Shown here piece after piece: positions 26,912 to 37,523 of a stretch of DNA of 64,000 nt. Numbering within the stretch: position 1 is the first letter of the stretch; each line of letters opens with the position of its first letter. The position numbers and the translations under genes are program-made. The notes under the pieces were generated by a model. It was given only the letters and a program-made list of their open reading frames with translations, was not told the DNA's origin and searched no databases. Origin of the DNA: Geosiphon pyriformis (taxonomy: Eukaryota; Glomeromycota; Glomeromycetes; Archaeosporales; Geosiphonaceae). The DNA lies in the NCBI GenBank assembly GCA_016748015.1, contig JAAOMT010000085.1, positions 1 to 64,000 of the forward strand, given 5' to 3'.

Positions 26912-28420
26912 CTTTGAAAAAAAAAAAAAAAAAAACTTTTCATATTTTCAAGCAAAGTATTTAATCTTAACTCCAGTAAATATTTAATGTTTTTGAATTT
27001 TTGGGCGTAATTTATTTGCTTTTTGATCCATCTTATTGTAATCCATTTCGGATAATGATTATTCAAAAGGTATTTGTCGTATCGCTCAAAGAAAATATAT
27101 AAATACATACATACATACATACATACAAACATACATACATACATACATACATACATACATACATACATACATACATACATACATAACATGAAGATTTGTT
27201 TTCAAAATAAGTTTCCTTCATGTCAAAAAACTTTTTAGTAATCATAATAATCCTAGAAATTTTATGGGAAAGATCTACCATATTTTTCCGTTATTTCATT
27301 GTTTCACAGTTTTCCCGCGGGGACCAACGGAAGAAATCATAATTTATACTTGTTTTAAGTTGAATATGGAAAATGTTTCTCATTATTCGATAAAACTTTT
27401 ATGGAAATATGTTTTTTTTTTTTTTTTTAAAGAAACCCAAAAACATAATAGATGCTATTTAAATTAATCATATTTCAAGTTAGGTTGAATTAGTCAGCAA
27501 AAAATTCACAAATCCAGGAATTTTCAACTTTCCCAAATAAAATCTTTTTGAAAAGCCTCTAGTTTAAATGGAAAAAATGTTCATTCAGAGAGAGATAAGG
27601 AAAATGAATTAAAACTTTGTAATTAGTTTTAATTAATATTTGTCGATAGTTGCATTAAAATTGATAAAGTTTATTGTTTCGTCTTTCAGGTCAATCTCAG
27701 TTGATAATCTTCGTTTAAAACTTTATCAATAACCTTAACAATATGACATCTTTTCCTTACCCTTTAAAATAATTGTAATCACATTCTAATATGCCCAGAA
27801 AATAATAACATCCCTACCAGTTAAAAAGTTTTTGCCTTTTGTCTAGGATTTTTTGTATCGTTTCGAGTGTTTAACTTAACCAAAGAAGTAAAGTTTTCTG
27901 TACGAGATTCAAAAATTTAATGAGAATATAATAATATAAATTGAAAATGAAATTCACTCTAATAACTCAAAATCCAGGATTAATAATAAATTTAGGTGAT
28001 CTGAAAATTAATATATAAATCTTGAATAAATTAAAATACTATATGAAAATTATTATTAAATAATAATATACAATAAATGATCAAAACTAATATTTTTGAA
28101 TTAATTAATTTTTCTTTTTTTTTTAGTTATTTAAAAATTATAAGGACAAAATTAATCCCATAATGGATTAAAATTGAAAATGCTATGCTACTATTTGGAA
28201 CTGGAGTTTTATGGTTTCTAAAAATATTTTTATCACTTTTCATAAATTTCTCTATATATTGGATTTCTATTTTTCTAATTTATAAAAGTTCAAATTCTGA
28301 CACGTTTTCAGCAAAAAATAATGAAATTTTATTAAAATTTCATGGGACAGAAATGAATATCAAAGAGAGTAGAATAAAAAACCAAACAAAATGATAATTT
28401 TCCGAACGTTTTAAATGTCA
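26912..28420. other. intergenic stretch with (CATA)n array
   Basis: A perfect to near-perfect (CATA)n array lies at about 27099-27185, upstream of gene 2. The rest is AT-rich with no supported gene. A short hydrophobic open frame at 28185-28394 (LFINFSIYWISIFLIY) could be the decayed N-terminal anchor of the broken lipase-like copy that follows, but I cannot align it. Confidence 0.5.
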
Positions 28421-28424
28421 AAAT

Positions 28425-29221
28425 TGATAAAAATTTTATAAGATATTTTCACAATCTAAGAATGATATTTTAATTCATATAAATGAGAATATGAAAATAA
28501 AAAATTATGGTAGAATCATTGCTGTTGGTCATTGTTTGGGTGGTGGTAAGTGGTAAAAAAAAAATATATCGATTAAAAAATCACAAAATTTTCTAATTTA
28601 AATTATTATTAATTTCCCCTAACCTACATAGATTAAGTGACTTTAACCGTTTTGAAACTCTTGAAATTACGAAAATATTTGAACTTTTCGTTGTAACTTT
28701 CGATTAACCATCATATAAGCAATCGAGAGTTCGCTAAATATATGAGCTCAATGTATAAAATGTAACCATGATACGTGTCACAATTATACCAGACACGAAT
28801 GACATGTAATGCAATGCTACGGGCACATCAACCGGTCGAGTTCTGGTTGGATTGTGAATGCGATAGTTGTCAAACGCAAACAATTTAACATGCCTATTGA
28901 TGTCACAGGGAAAAATCACTCGATCTAGATCATGATTCTGAACTCTTGTTTGTATGGAAAATTACGGGTTTAAATTTATTTAACTTTTTGCAGGAATGCA
29001 ATAAATTATATTTTTTTCCGGAATCAAGGGCTCATAATGACCCATATTTTGGTGTCCTAATGGGAAAATGTTTAGATTCTAATCTATCTTGGGAAGTTGA
29101 GATATGGAATGATAAGAATTTGACTCACCCATTATTATCAAAAAAGTATTATTTAAATTGCATAAAGATTTTTAAAATGGGTCACTATTTCTTTAAAAAT
29201 TTTTCAGTAAAAGTTAAATAA
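28425..29221 (+). pseudogene. class 3 lipase-like copy 3, broken, Cys at the nucleophile position
   Basis: Plus-strand relic in the expected order. At 28498-28545 an elbow segment reads IIAVGHCLGGG, with Cys (codon 28533-28535) where lipases have Ser, followed by a preserved GTAAGT donor in the usual phase. At about 28690-28740 lies VVTFD-stop-P followed, one frame over, by NREFAK, matching the TFGSPR...N.EFA block of copy 1. At 28813-28886 RAHQPVEFWLDCECDSC matches the His-containing H.G.EYW and Cys-pair block. At 28994-29221 an AG acceptor is followed by ECN...AHNDPYFG, the C-terminal exon, open to a stop. The ANKPYC and FRG exons were not found. Stops and frameshifts make this a pseudogene. 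Confidence 0.8.
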
Positions 29222-30006
29222 AAAAAATTTAATTTAAAGCTGAAATAGTTGAATCTTGAAAATTTTTTCAATATAAAAAAATATCTGTGAAGAAAATATA
29301 TCCAAAAATGAAAACTACTTGGATGAACTTCAATATTTTTTTCTAATAACTATAAAATTTTTGATTCAAGATTTAAAATTGGCAACTTAATAATAAGCTT
29401 TAAACTTTTTATTAATGAAAAAGACAACTCTGAAAAAAAATTTAAAGTTTATTAAAAAAAAAAAAGATTTTATTAGTGATTAATAATAATAATAATAATA
29501 AATTTATAATAATAAATTCATAATTTATTATTAAAGAAAATGCTTCAAATTTATTGGTTTAACAAATTAAATATCATTAACCAAAACATATTTTTCAAAT
29601 TTAAAATTTAAAGAATTTTATTTTAAAAAATGTGTTTATTTTTAACACAAATTGAAAGATTATAAAAAGCATTGAATATCAAGGCTAATTTACATAACCT
29701 CAAAAAACTTCAAAATATGAGAATCATTTTTAAAGTATAACTTAATCAAAAAGAAATAATCTTTATAAAACTTTATTGAAAAAAATTATCTTTTTATGGC
29801 TTTGAACTCGAGACTTTTTTCCTAATTATTTACTTTTTTCATAACAATCGTGAAGATGTTACACTAAAAAATTTCTTCATGTATGCCTGTGTGTTCCTGA
29901 GCTTGAGCTTGATTATCCAATAGATCAATTAAAGTTACTTGTTAATAATAAATCCAAATAAGAAATGGGAAAATTAATGAAACAAATTTTGCAAAAAAAG
30001 ACCTCT
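29222..30006. other. intergenic AT-rich stretch
   Basis: No gene or clear repeat family seen. A short (AAT)n run lies near 29484-29500. Confidence 0.5.
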
Positions 30007-31058
30007 TCATGATGCTGAAATTCTCTTGAGAGATCGACATTTTCCAAACATGGTTGTAAACCAAGGCCCATCGTGAGCCGTGTCACTCGAACCATCAGTA
30101 CCAAGGTTACATTCCTATAAATAAATTCAAAAAGTAATGTTATAATGTGACCCTCAAACTAATGAGCTTTTATTAAAGTAACAAAAGCTGATACCTCACT
30201 TTCACCAAAATTATTTTTAGAATTTTGGAAAAACCCTGGACATTTGAAAAGCTGGTATCCATCTGAGGTGAATACATTAGAATTTCCCGCACTAGGTGTA
30301 TCTACACAATCACAGTTATAGGTTATCCAGTACTCGGTTCCAACATGCATATATGAGGTTTTTCCATAAGGACGTTGAGAAACATGATCATTCTCATTTG
30401 TGATTCGAAAGAAATTTATCTTGCTTTCGTTTGATATGTCTTTGTTAAATCTCTTTGCAAATGAAGAATCTGACCATCGCGGTTGACCAAATGTAATTAT
30501 TGTGAGAAAATTTATCGTTTTTAGGTGTTCACGCACATATGCAGCCATGGTATGAGCATATACTTTAAAAGTTTTTTGATTTTGTCATTTTTTTGTGAAA
30601 ACTTGAAATTTTCTTGTTAAAAATTTGCCTGAAAGTCTCAATTACCTCCACCAATTCCATGTCCTGTAAGATAAATACGAAATTCTCCTTCTCCACGTTG
30701 TTTCCATTTTGATTTTCGCATTAATTCAGCCAATCTTAGTACAAATTTATTAAACATCTTGTCGCAACTCTTTTTCCAACCAACATCCATGGCGAAAGAA
30801 ATACCCATTCCGTGATGACAATCAAACTTTCTTGAATTCCATTGTTCTCGGCTTAATTTTGGTCCTGAACAAAAAATATCTTTAATAACCAAATTTATGA
30901 AATTAAAAATTCAAACATGAAATCATCAATTAATTTTAAACAGTAACCTCCAAAATAAACGACAACCGCCTCTTTATCCTGAATAAGAGCCTTCTTTGCA
31001 TGAGCTTGAGATTAATTAAAGAAAAATAAAATAAAATTTATCCTATTATTATTATTAC

Positions 31059-31139
<81 letters not shown>

Positions 31140-31537
31140 GAACCTTTTACACCTTCTACATCTTCTCCAATCGAGTTGGCAGAAGTGCAATAAGGCTTAT
31201 TAGCCCATTTGGCCATTTCGGAAAGCAAATCTAAGGTAGTTTGATTTGTTACTAATTCCTTGGGTGGGCTATTTTTTTGAAAACCCATCCCAGATTTAGT
31301 AGCCGCCATAAGTTGACGTCTGGAATTTTCATTTATAACTATTGGAAAATTCGAAGGCAATTCTATTTTATTTATTTTAGGGTAAAGTGGGATGAACTCG
31401 AAATCGTTATTGCTTTTTTCGTTTTTTTTTGATAAAATATTTTGTAAAATAAAAGGTTCATTGAATACATCTAAAACCACCAGTAATAAAAGCAAAGAAA
31501 AGTATTTTATATTTGAAATTTGGAAATAAATGGCCAT
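30007..31537 (-). CDS. class 3 lipase-like protein 4, nucleophile Ser replaced by Gly, oxyanion FRG changed to FGG
   Basis: A 381-residue paralogue in five exons (31144-31537, 30948-31004, 30646-30864, 30195-30562, 30007-30114), all GT..AG and in phase. The N-terminus has a hydrophobic segment (YFSLLLLLVVLDVF). Then come ANKPYC, a small exon with VVVYFGG (Gly replacing the Arg of the FRG strand), and a long insertion-like segment before IYLTGHGIGG (Gly codon 30656-30658). TFGQPRW, NENDHV (catalytic Asp) and YMHVGTEYW (catalytic His) follow, with a CDC pair and the CNLGTDG C-terminal exon. The first intron carries a long (ATT)n array at about 31043-31138. Both the nucleophile and the oxyanion strand are altered, so ordinary lipase activity is unlikely. 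Confidence 0.87.
31043..31138. repeat. (ATT)n microsatellite within intron 1 of lipase-like gene 4
   Basis: About 95 bases of ATT with one ACT interruption, the longest trinucleotide run in the window. It lies between the first two exons of the gene. Confidence 0.95.
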
Positions 31538-34500
31538 TAATTTTCCAGTTTTTTTGCTTTCTAAAGTGATATTAAGGGAAAAAGAGGTTTTGAAATATGA
31601 TAGCTTTTATTTTATTTCTATAAAAAACGGGATACGTGGTATTTACCTTTTTTGCTTTCTAAAATATTTCCATACAAACAAATACTCATTTTTTCAAAAA
31701 AATGTAAACGGAAATCTTAATTTGGAAGCTATTATAAAAGTTTCGGAGAATGGTTTTTATATATATTTACGAGAACTTTTCGATCGAAATCCCAACTAAA
31801 AATCTTTTCATATAAAAAGAGAAGGCTACAAGAAAAAAGTACTTTTATTAATTTCTTTCTATTGAGTGGATTCTGAATTGAGATTGAGAAACAACTAAAT
31901 TACAAAGTCATTTTTTGAACATACCAAAATTTTTGTCTTTTAATACTTTTGGTATAATGAGTGACGGAAATGATTATATATATATTAAACAAAATTCATT
32001 TTTTTAAAAATGATTAAATTTTACATTTTGAAAAAAGAAAGTTTTATTAAAAAAATCAAAAGTTAAGTGAAATGAAAAATGATATATTAAAGAATTGAAT
32101 TCCCAGAATAATTTTTTCATCATTGTAACATCTTAAATGAAAATTCCTAAACAATAATTAATTTTTGGAAAAACTGTATAAATATAGATTTTTTAAAGCC
32201 TGATGCAATCATGTGAATTTGTGATCTCGCATATTATGTTATTTTCAATATCTCAACAAGAATTTGATAATGAATGGTGGGTATTTAGTAAAAAATGTTT
32301 AGATCAAGTTTAATCACAGAAATCAGGTTAATGATTACTTTTGTAACAGTTTACTTGATTTTTCCCAAACAATCAATTTATGCTTTGTTAAGATTAAAAT
32401 TTTCAATTTGTAAAAAAACAGAAAATACAAGTTGAAAAATTGAATCATACACATACTTTGGAAAAACATGAAAAACATAACCATGTTCAAGCAAAAAGCT
32501 TTTAAAACCTATTATTTACCAGTAATTTTTAATACAATCAAAAAATACATGGTTTTTAAAATAGTTAAGAAAAATAAAAGTCACAAATGTGAATATAAAA
32601 TTTGCAAATACCTTGATACTTATTTTTTGGCAACTTTAAGCTTGAGTTAGATATCCCGAAAAAATGTTTCTTATTTAGAAAAGCAAAGCTATCAAATCAA
32701 ACATTATATATAGCATTATTTTTGTGCATTTTAAACAACTTGAACATTATAGATGGTTAACTTTTATTTATTCCAAAAAGAAAAACTAATAAATACAATT
32801 ATCATTTATTCATTTTGAATATTTGTAATAGTTATGAATATTGAGATATTGAAATATATTTTTTTGTAAAATGGCTTTTTCAGATTTTCATGATAAACAA
32901 GAGTATGATATTATTTTTATATTGTCAATATCATGTGAACTTGTATGAATAAAATTTATTATGTAGAATTTGAGAAAAGAAGGATTAATTGTGAAAAAAA
33001 ATATTTAATAAGCAATTAATGAATTTTCAGAATCTATTATTCAAGTTGATGGAAGAATTTGTGGTACCTGCAAGAGAATTATAGAGCGAAATAAAGCAAA
33101 GCAAAAAGATGTATTTATTAGAGAGTTAAAGGGCTTAATTAGAACTCATTTTAAATAATAAATGTTGACTTTAATGATACAATTTTTCACAAAAGAAACT
33201 GAACACAAAAAAAAAAGGTGAAATTCGAAAGTAATAAAAAATAATTGTAGCCAATTTTGGGAAACAATATTTAAAAAAGAGCTTTCCTTAGAAGCTGCTA
33301 AAAAAACTCATTTACATATTACCAAACTAAGACTAAATATTTGTATTTCCACTTCTTACTTCTATCACATTCGTAAGACTTTTTTTTTTGGCATCGAATT
33401 GATTAATCTTTCACAAAAATTGATTAACTTTGAAGAAAAAAATAAATAATCAATTTCATTTTCGCGAAACCGATTTTTCGCTTTTTTGGAAATGCGTTTT
33501 GCATTATTATCTTCCCAGAAAAGAATTTTTTTCTTATGCATTATTATTTACAAAGCAAACCTAATAAATTTTTATTTAATTCCATCAGTAGTCAAATTTT
33601 GGTATTTTTTGTCCAAGTGAGTCGGCATTTTTTGTGTCTAAGTGTAAACCATGATTTTTGGCGTATACGTCGTATGCTTTCCACTGATAAATAGAATCTT
33701 TAAGTCAGTTTGAAGTTGGTGTTTAACTTTAACAGCCGTTCATTTGTTCGCTAACTGATCTGGTCATAATCAATAAAAAAAATTATTATATTTTCTTTAA
33801 ATAATAGATAATATTTATAATTTTAAAAAATTTATTTTTTTTATTTTTGACCATGTATACTTTCTCAATAATAATATATTCGAATTTCGCAACTATATAT
33901 GACTATAATTCAATCCCCATAAATAGAAATTTTCTGGACAACATTAGAAATGAATATTATGTATCATAAGACAAACCTAAAAAGTCTTTTTTCTCTCGAT
34001 TATAGAAATATTTAATTTACCAAAAAAATTTTTGGCTAATCAAAAACCTTCAATTGTTTGCATTGATTAACCGTTTCATAATAATACTCTATATCATACT
34101 TGCTAAACAATAACACTAAAAAAACCTTAAATGATTTTATGCCAACGTGTCTTTCAGGACATATATGAAGACGAAATTGGGTATACGAATACTTGGCGAG
34201 ATTTTTTGTCTCAAATTTACTAAAGATAGTAAATCGTTATAGAATAAATTTCTCAGGGTCTTTCCAGTATGGTGTGTTTAGATATATTCCATGATTCCGT
34301 GCAAAAGTATTGTCCCCAGGTTTGAATTTTAATGAAAAAATTAATAAATGTATTTAGAAAATGTATTGTTCTAAAAGTTCCCTTTAAAGGAATAAATGAA
34401 TATAATTTGTATATGGAAGATTTAAAAAGGTCTATGAAATATTTGAACTACTCTGAAAATAAACAAGCTGTAATTTTCAAAATTTAAAGTTTCTAATTAA

Positions 34501-34920
34501 ATTTCTTTAATAGATTAAAAGCCTCAAAAATATTCTGCAGGCACTTTGACTGTGCATAATACGCAGCTTTCATTCAAGATGCGAAATAGCTACAAAGGCT
34601 TTTGTAAAATTATAGAATAGCATAGTCATTTGAAAAAATAAGTAAAACATGTGCTTTTTGAATTAATTAAGCAATACATGTTAATATTTTAAAGATAAAT
34701 ATAAGATTCTATAAGAGAATCAAATCCTCTTATTTGATTCTTTAAATTCTTTCTTTTTTATTCGATTCAAAGCTTATTTCAAAAGTTTTTAACTAGAATT
34801 ATTGTATAATGTTTTATTAAATATTTGACACCTTCAAAAATTAACATTTTAACAAGTTATTCAGCTGGGGTGAACACGATAATAATAATAAATGTTCAAT
34901 TAAAAACTTTATTGAATACA
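31538..34920. other. intergenic stretch, one possible small exon relic
   Basis: Mostly AT-rich with no supported gene. At about 33034-33159 an AG acceptor is followed by 41 open codons with ICGTCKRIIERNK (a Cys-x-x-Cys pair) ending at TAA. I do not recognise it and found no partner exon. The open frame at 31530-31799 overlaps the 5' end of gene 4 on the other strand and looks spurious. Confidence 0.45.
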
Positions 34921-36240
34921 TCAAAAATCCTCACAATTTCCAATAAATTTTTTAAAATAAGGTCCAAAATGTGCGCTGTTACTTAAACCATTAGTTCCAA
35001 GACTACATTCCTACCAAAATTAGTTCGATTAAAATTTAGGAAATATAAATTGTTCAAGAATCATGTTTTTATTCTCATCCCTACCAAGTTTTCTCCGTAG
35101 CGATTTTCATCTTGGGGAAAAAATCCCGGGCACTCATACATGATATATTTATCAATGGGACAATTGCAATCTTGTGCTGGCAACCAATACTCTTGTCCTG
35201 CGTGTAGATACCTTTCGCCAGTTGTAGATATTTTAGGATAATGTGGGGCAAAGTCATTAGAATTAGTAATTCGAATGACACTGAATGCCTCATTAACAGT
35301 CCGTCCAAACTGGGAATCTCCAACTCTAGGAGATCCGAATGTGTAAACGACCATTAGATAATTCTGATTGGCTAGATATTTGGCAAAGAAACTATAGAAC
35401 TGGAGACCAAAAATCTGAGCATAAACTAAATATGTGAAAATTTTTTTTAAGATTACATGATGGTAGAAAATTTTGAATCATGTATCCAAAAAAAACTTTC
35501 ACCAACCTCCTCCAACTCCATGACCAATTAAGTCAATAAGAATGGGAAGATTCGGAACCATTTGATTTCTTTTTTTTTTTATGAGCTCAATTGTAGTGAA
35601 TGTAAACTCTTCACGCATAGAGAGAGTCAAAATCTCCCACCATTTAGAGTCAACCTTCCAAATTTTCCCATCTGAAAGTTTGAAAACAGTTTGGCTCATC
35701 TGTTTTCTTGTGATTTCAGGCCCTAAAGTATTTTTGAAAATATGAAGGATGGATAAAAAGTAACTTTGGTTTTTTTTTCTTTACGCTTATCTTGCTTACC
35801 TCGAAAATAAGCGATAATACGGGATTCATCTTGGCTATATTCAACATTCGCTAAAAAAATTTTAGATAGATGTGTGCTTGAAAGGAATAAACTCATTATT
35901 TTTAATTTTTAATCTTTAATCTTTGAAACTGTACATTACCTATTATCCCTTTTTCATTGATTAAGAATTTTGAAGTATCAACACAATAAGGCTTGTTTGC
36001 ATAGTAAAAGGGGTAACTTGCCAAACGATTTATAAGATTTCGGTTTGTTATTAATTTCTTTAAGGGTGCTCTTTTCGTTAGCTCTTTAGATAAAAATATA
36101 TTTGAAGAATTTTGAAAGAGCTGTAAATTCTCTATTTCATCTTCTCTTTGAATTTGATTTTCCTTTTGTTCATTTTTTGAATTAAATATTTTTAAAAATA
36201 TGATAAAAAAATTCAACAAAAAAGATAATATCATTGTCAA
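34921..36240 (-). CDS. class 3 lipase-like protein 5, nucleophile Ser replaced by Gly
   Basis: A 332-residue paralogue in five exons (35940-36240, 35800-35850, 35507-35722, 35085-35425, 34921-35010), all GT..AG and in phase. It starts with a hydrophobic anchor or signal (ILSFLLNFFIIFLKIF). The lipase-like part has ANKPYCVD, RIIAYFRGP with the oxyanion strand intact, DLIGHGVGG with Gly for Ser (codon 35517-35519), YTFGSPRVGD, SNDFAPHYPK (catalytic Asp), YLHAGQEYW (catalytic His), a CNCP pair, and the CSLGTNG...FGPYF exon. It is closest to copy 1 in sequence. The clean reading frame and exact splice sites argue for a functional gene whose product is a non-hydrolytic lipase-fold protein, or one with altered chemistry. 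Confidence 0.88.
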
Positions 36241-37119
36241 TTTTTAAAACCCAAATTTTTTAAAGAATAAATTGAAATCGATGATCTTGTTTTCTCTTCA
36301 AATAAATTTTTACTTCGGAAATCATTTTTGAAATGTAATTCAAAATCCCTCATTAGTAAATGTAGTAAATATTTACGGATAAACTTTTTATCTGGATATA
36401 TTTTACGAGAATGATTGGTGGGATAAAACGAAGGGGGTTTTTTTTGTGAATGAGAATTGTCACAGCATGATTTTTAGTTGTTTAAAATTAATTTCATTAA
36501 GCACTAGGTAAAGCCATAATTTTATCGAATTCGAAATATTCGGGGGTAGACCTATAAATCTGATCCTTATCCTTTTAAACTAGTGAACCATCTTTCACTC
36601 AACAAGCAAGAAAAAAAAACAGAAAATAATAAAACTTAAAAACCTATTCTCTATTAATAGAATATTGGATCAGAAAGAAAATATGTTTCATTCAAAGTGC
36701 AAATTGGGATCGTGAAATTTGATTTTTTGATTCAAATTTATATTCAAATTCTTTAAATATTTGCTATCATATTTTATCTAAAGAAAATATAAGTTTTTTC
36801 AATAAAAAATAGGATACAGTTGATTCAAAGTTAAAAAGGATAAAAGATCTAGTTGTTTCTTTGTGCACACCTAGAAAAATTAAATTAAGAATGTATAAAA
36901 CCACAATGCATTTTACAAGACTTTTTTCTATAAGATTCCAACTTAAAAATACATTAACCATTGTTCTTATTATCACTTTTTTATTTCAATCTAATTGCTT
37001 TTTTTACAAAATCAAAAACCCAAAGATTATATATCTATTTTATGGAAATTAAGATCTTTATTAAAACCAAAAAACTAAAGCATTCATTCTATTTCTAAAT
37101 ATAACCTGTGTTCAAATCT

Positions 37120-37523
37120 TCAACCATTGTAAGGTGGCAAACTTACTCAAAATGGTGGGAAATCTTAACACCTCCCTGTTCGTAAAGAGAAAATGAATTG
37201 AAAAAGGCTCGAATAAGACTGCTTTTATTGAATTGATTGGTCATGGAGTTTGTGGGATTGGTTGAATTTTGATTAGAAAGTGAAGGTGTAGAGTACTGGA
37301 TTAGTTCACAAAATTATGATTGATCAAGTGAATATGATTTTTATCAATGTTCAAGAGCTTTTTTGAAAGATCCAAATGATCACAAAAAAAGTGGGGTTAC
37401 TAAGTGACAATAAAAATTTATGTGTTTTATATTTTACTCAAACTAATTTCAGTAGAAATGTAATCTTGGGACAAATAGTAGAAGTGATATCACTAATCTA
37501 GGTCCTTTAGAACAACTTTAAAC
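37120..37523 (+). pseudogene. class 3 lipase-like copy 6, broken and internally deleted
   Basis: Plus-strand relic resembling copy 5. SKWWEILT lies near 37146-37170, IELIGHGVCG near 37228-37255 with Gly again at the Ser position (37244-37246), then GVEYWI near 37286-37305 and YQCS near 37340. At 37455 a former AG acceptor is followed by KCNLGTN. The TFGSPR and catalytic Asp block is missing between the elbow and GVEYW, and stops interrupt the frame. Confidence 0.75.

Noticed and set aside
26908-27281. Two minus-strand Cys/Met/Tyr/Val-rich frames
   Set aside because: Product of the (CATA)n array upstream of lipase-like gene 2.
31530-31799. 89-codon plus-strand frame
   Set aside because: Overlaps the start of lipase-like gene 4 on the other strand; no homology or splice support.
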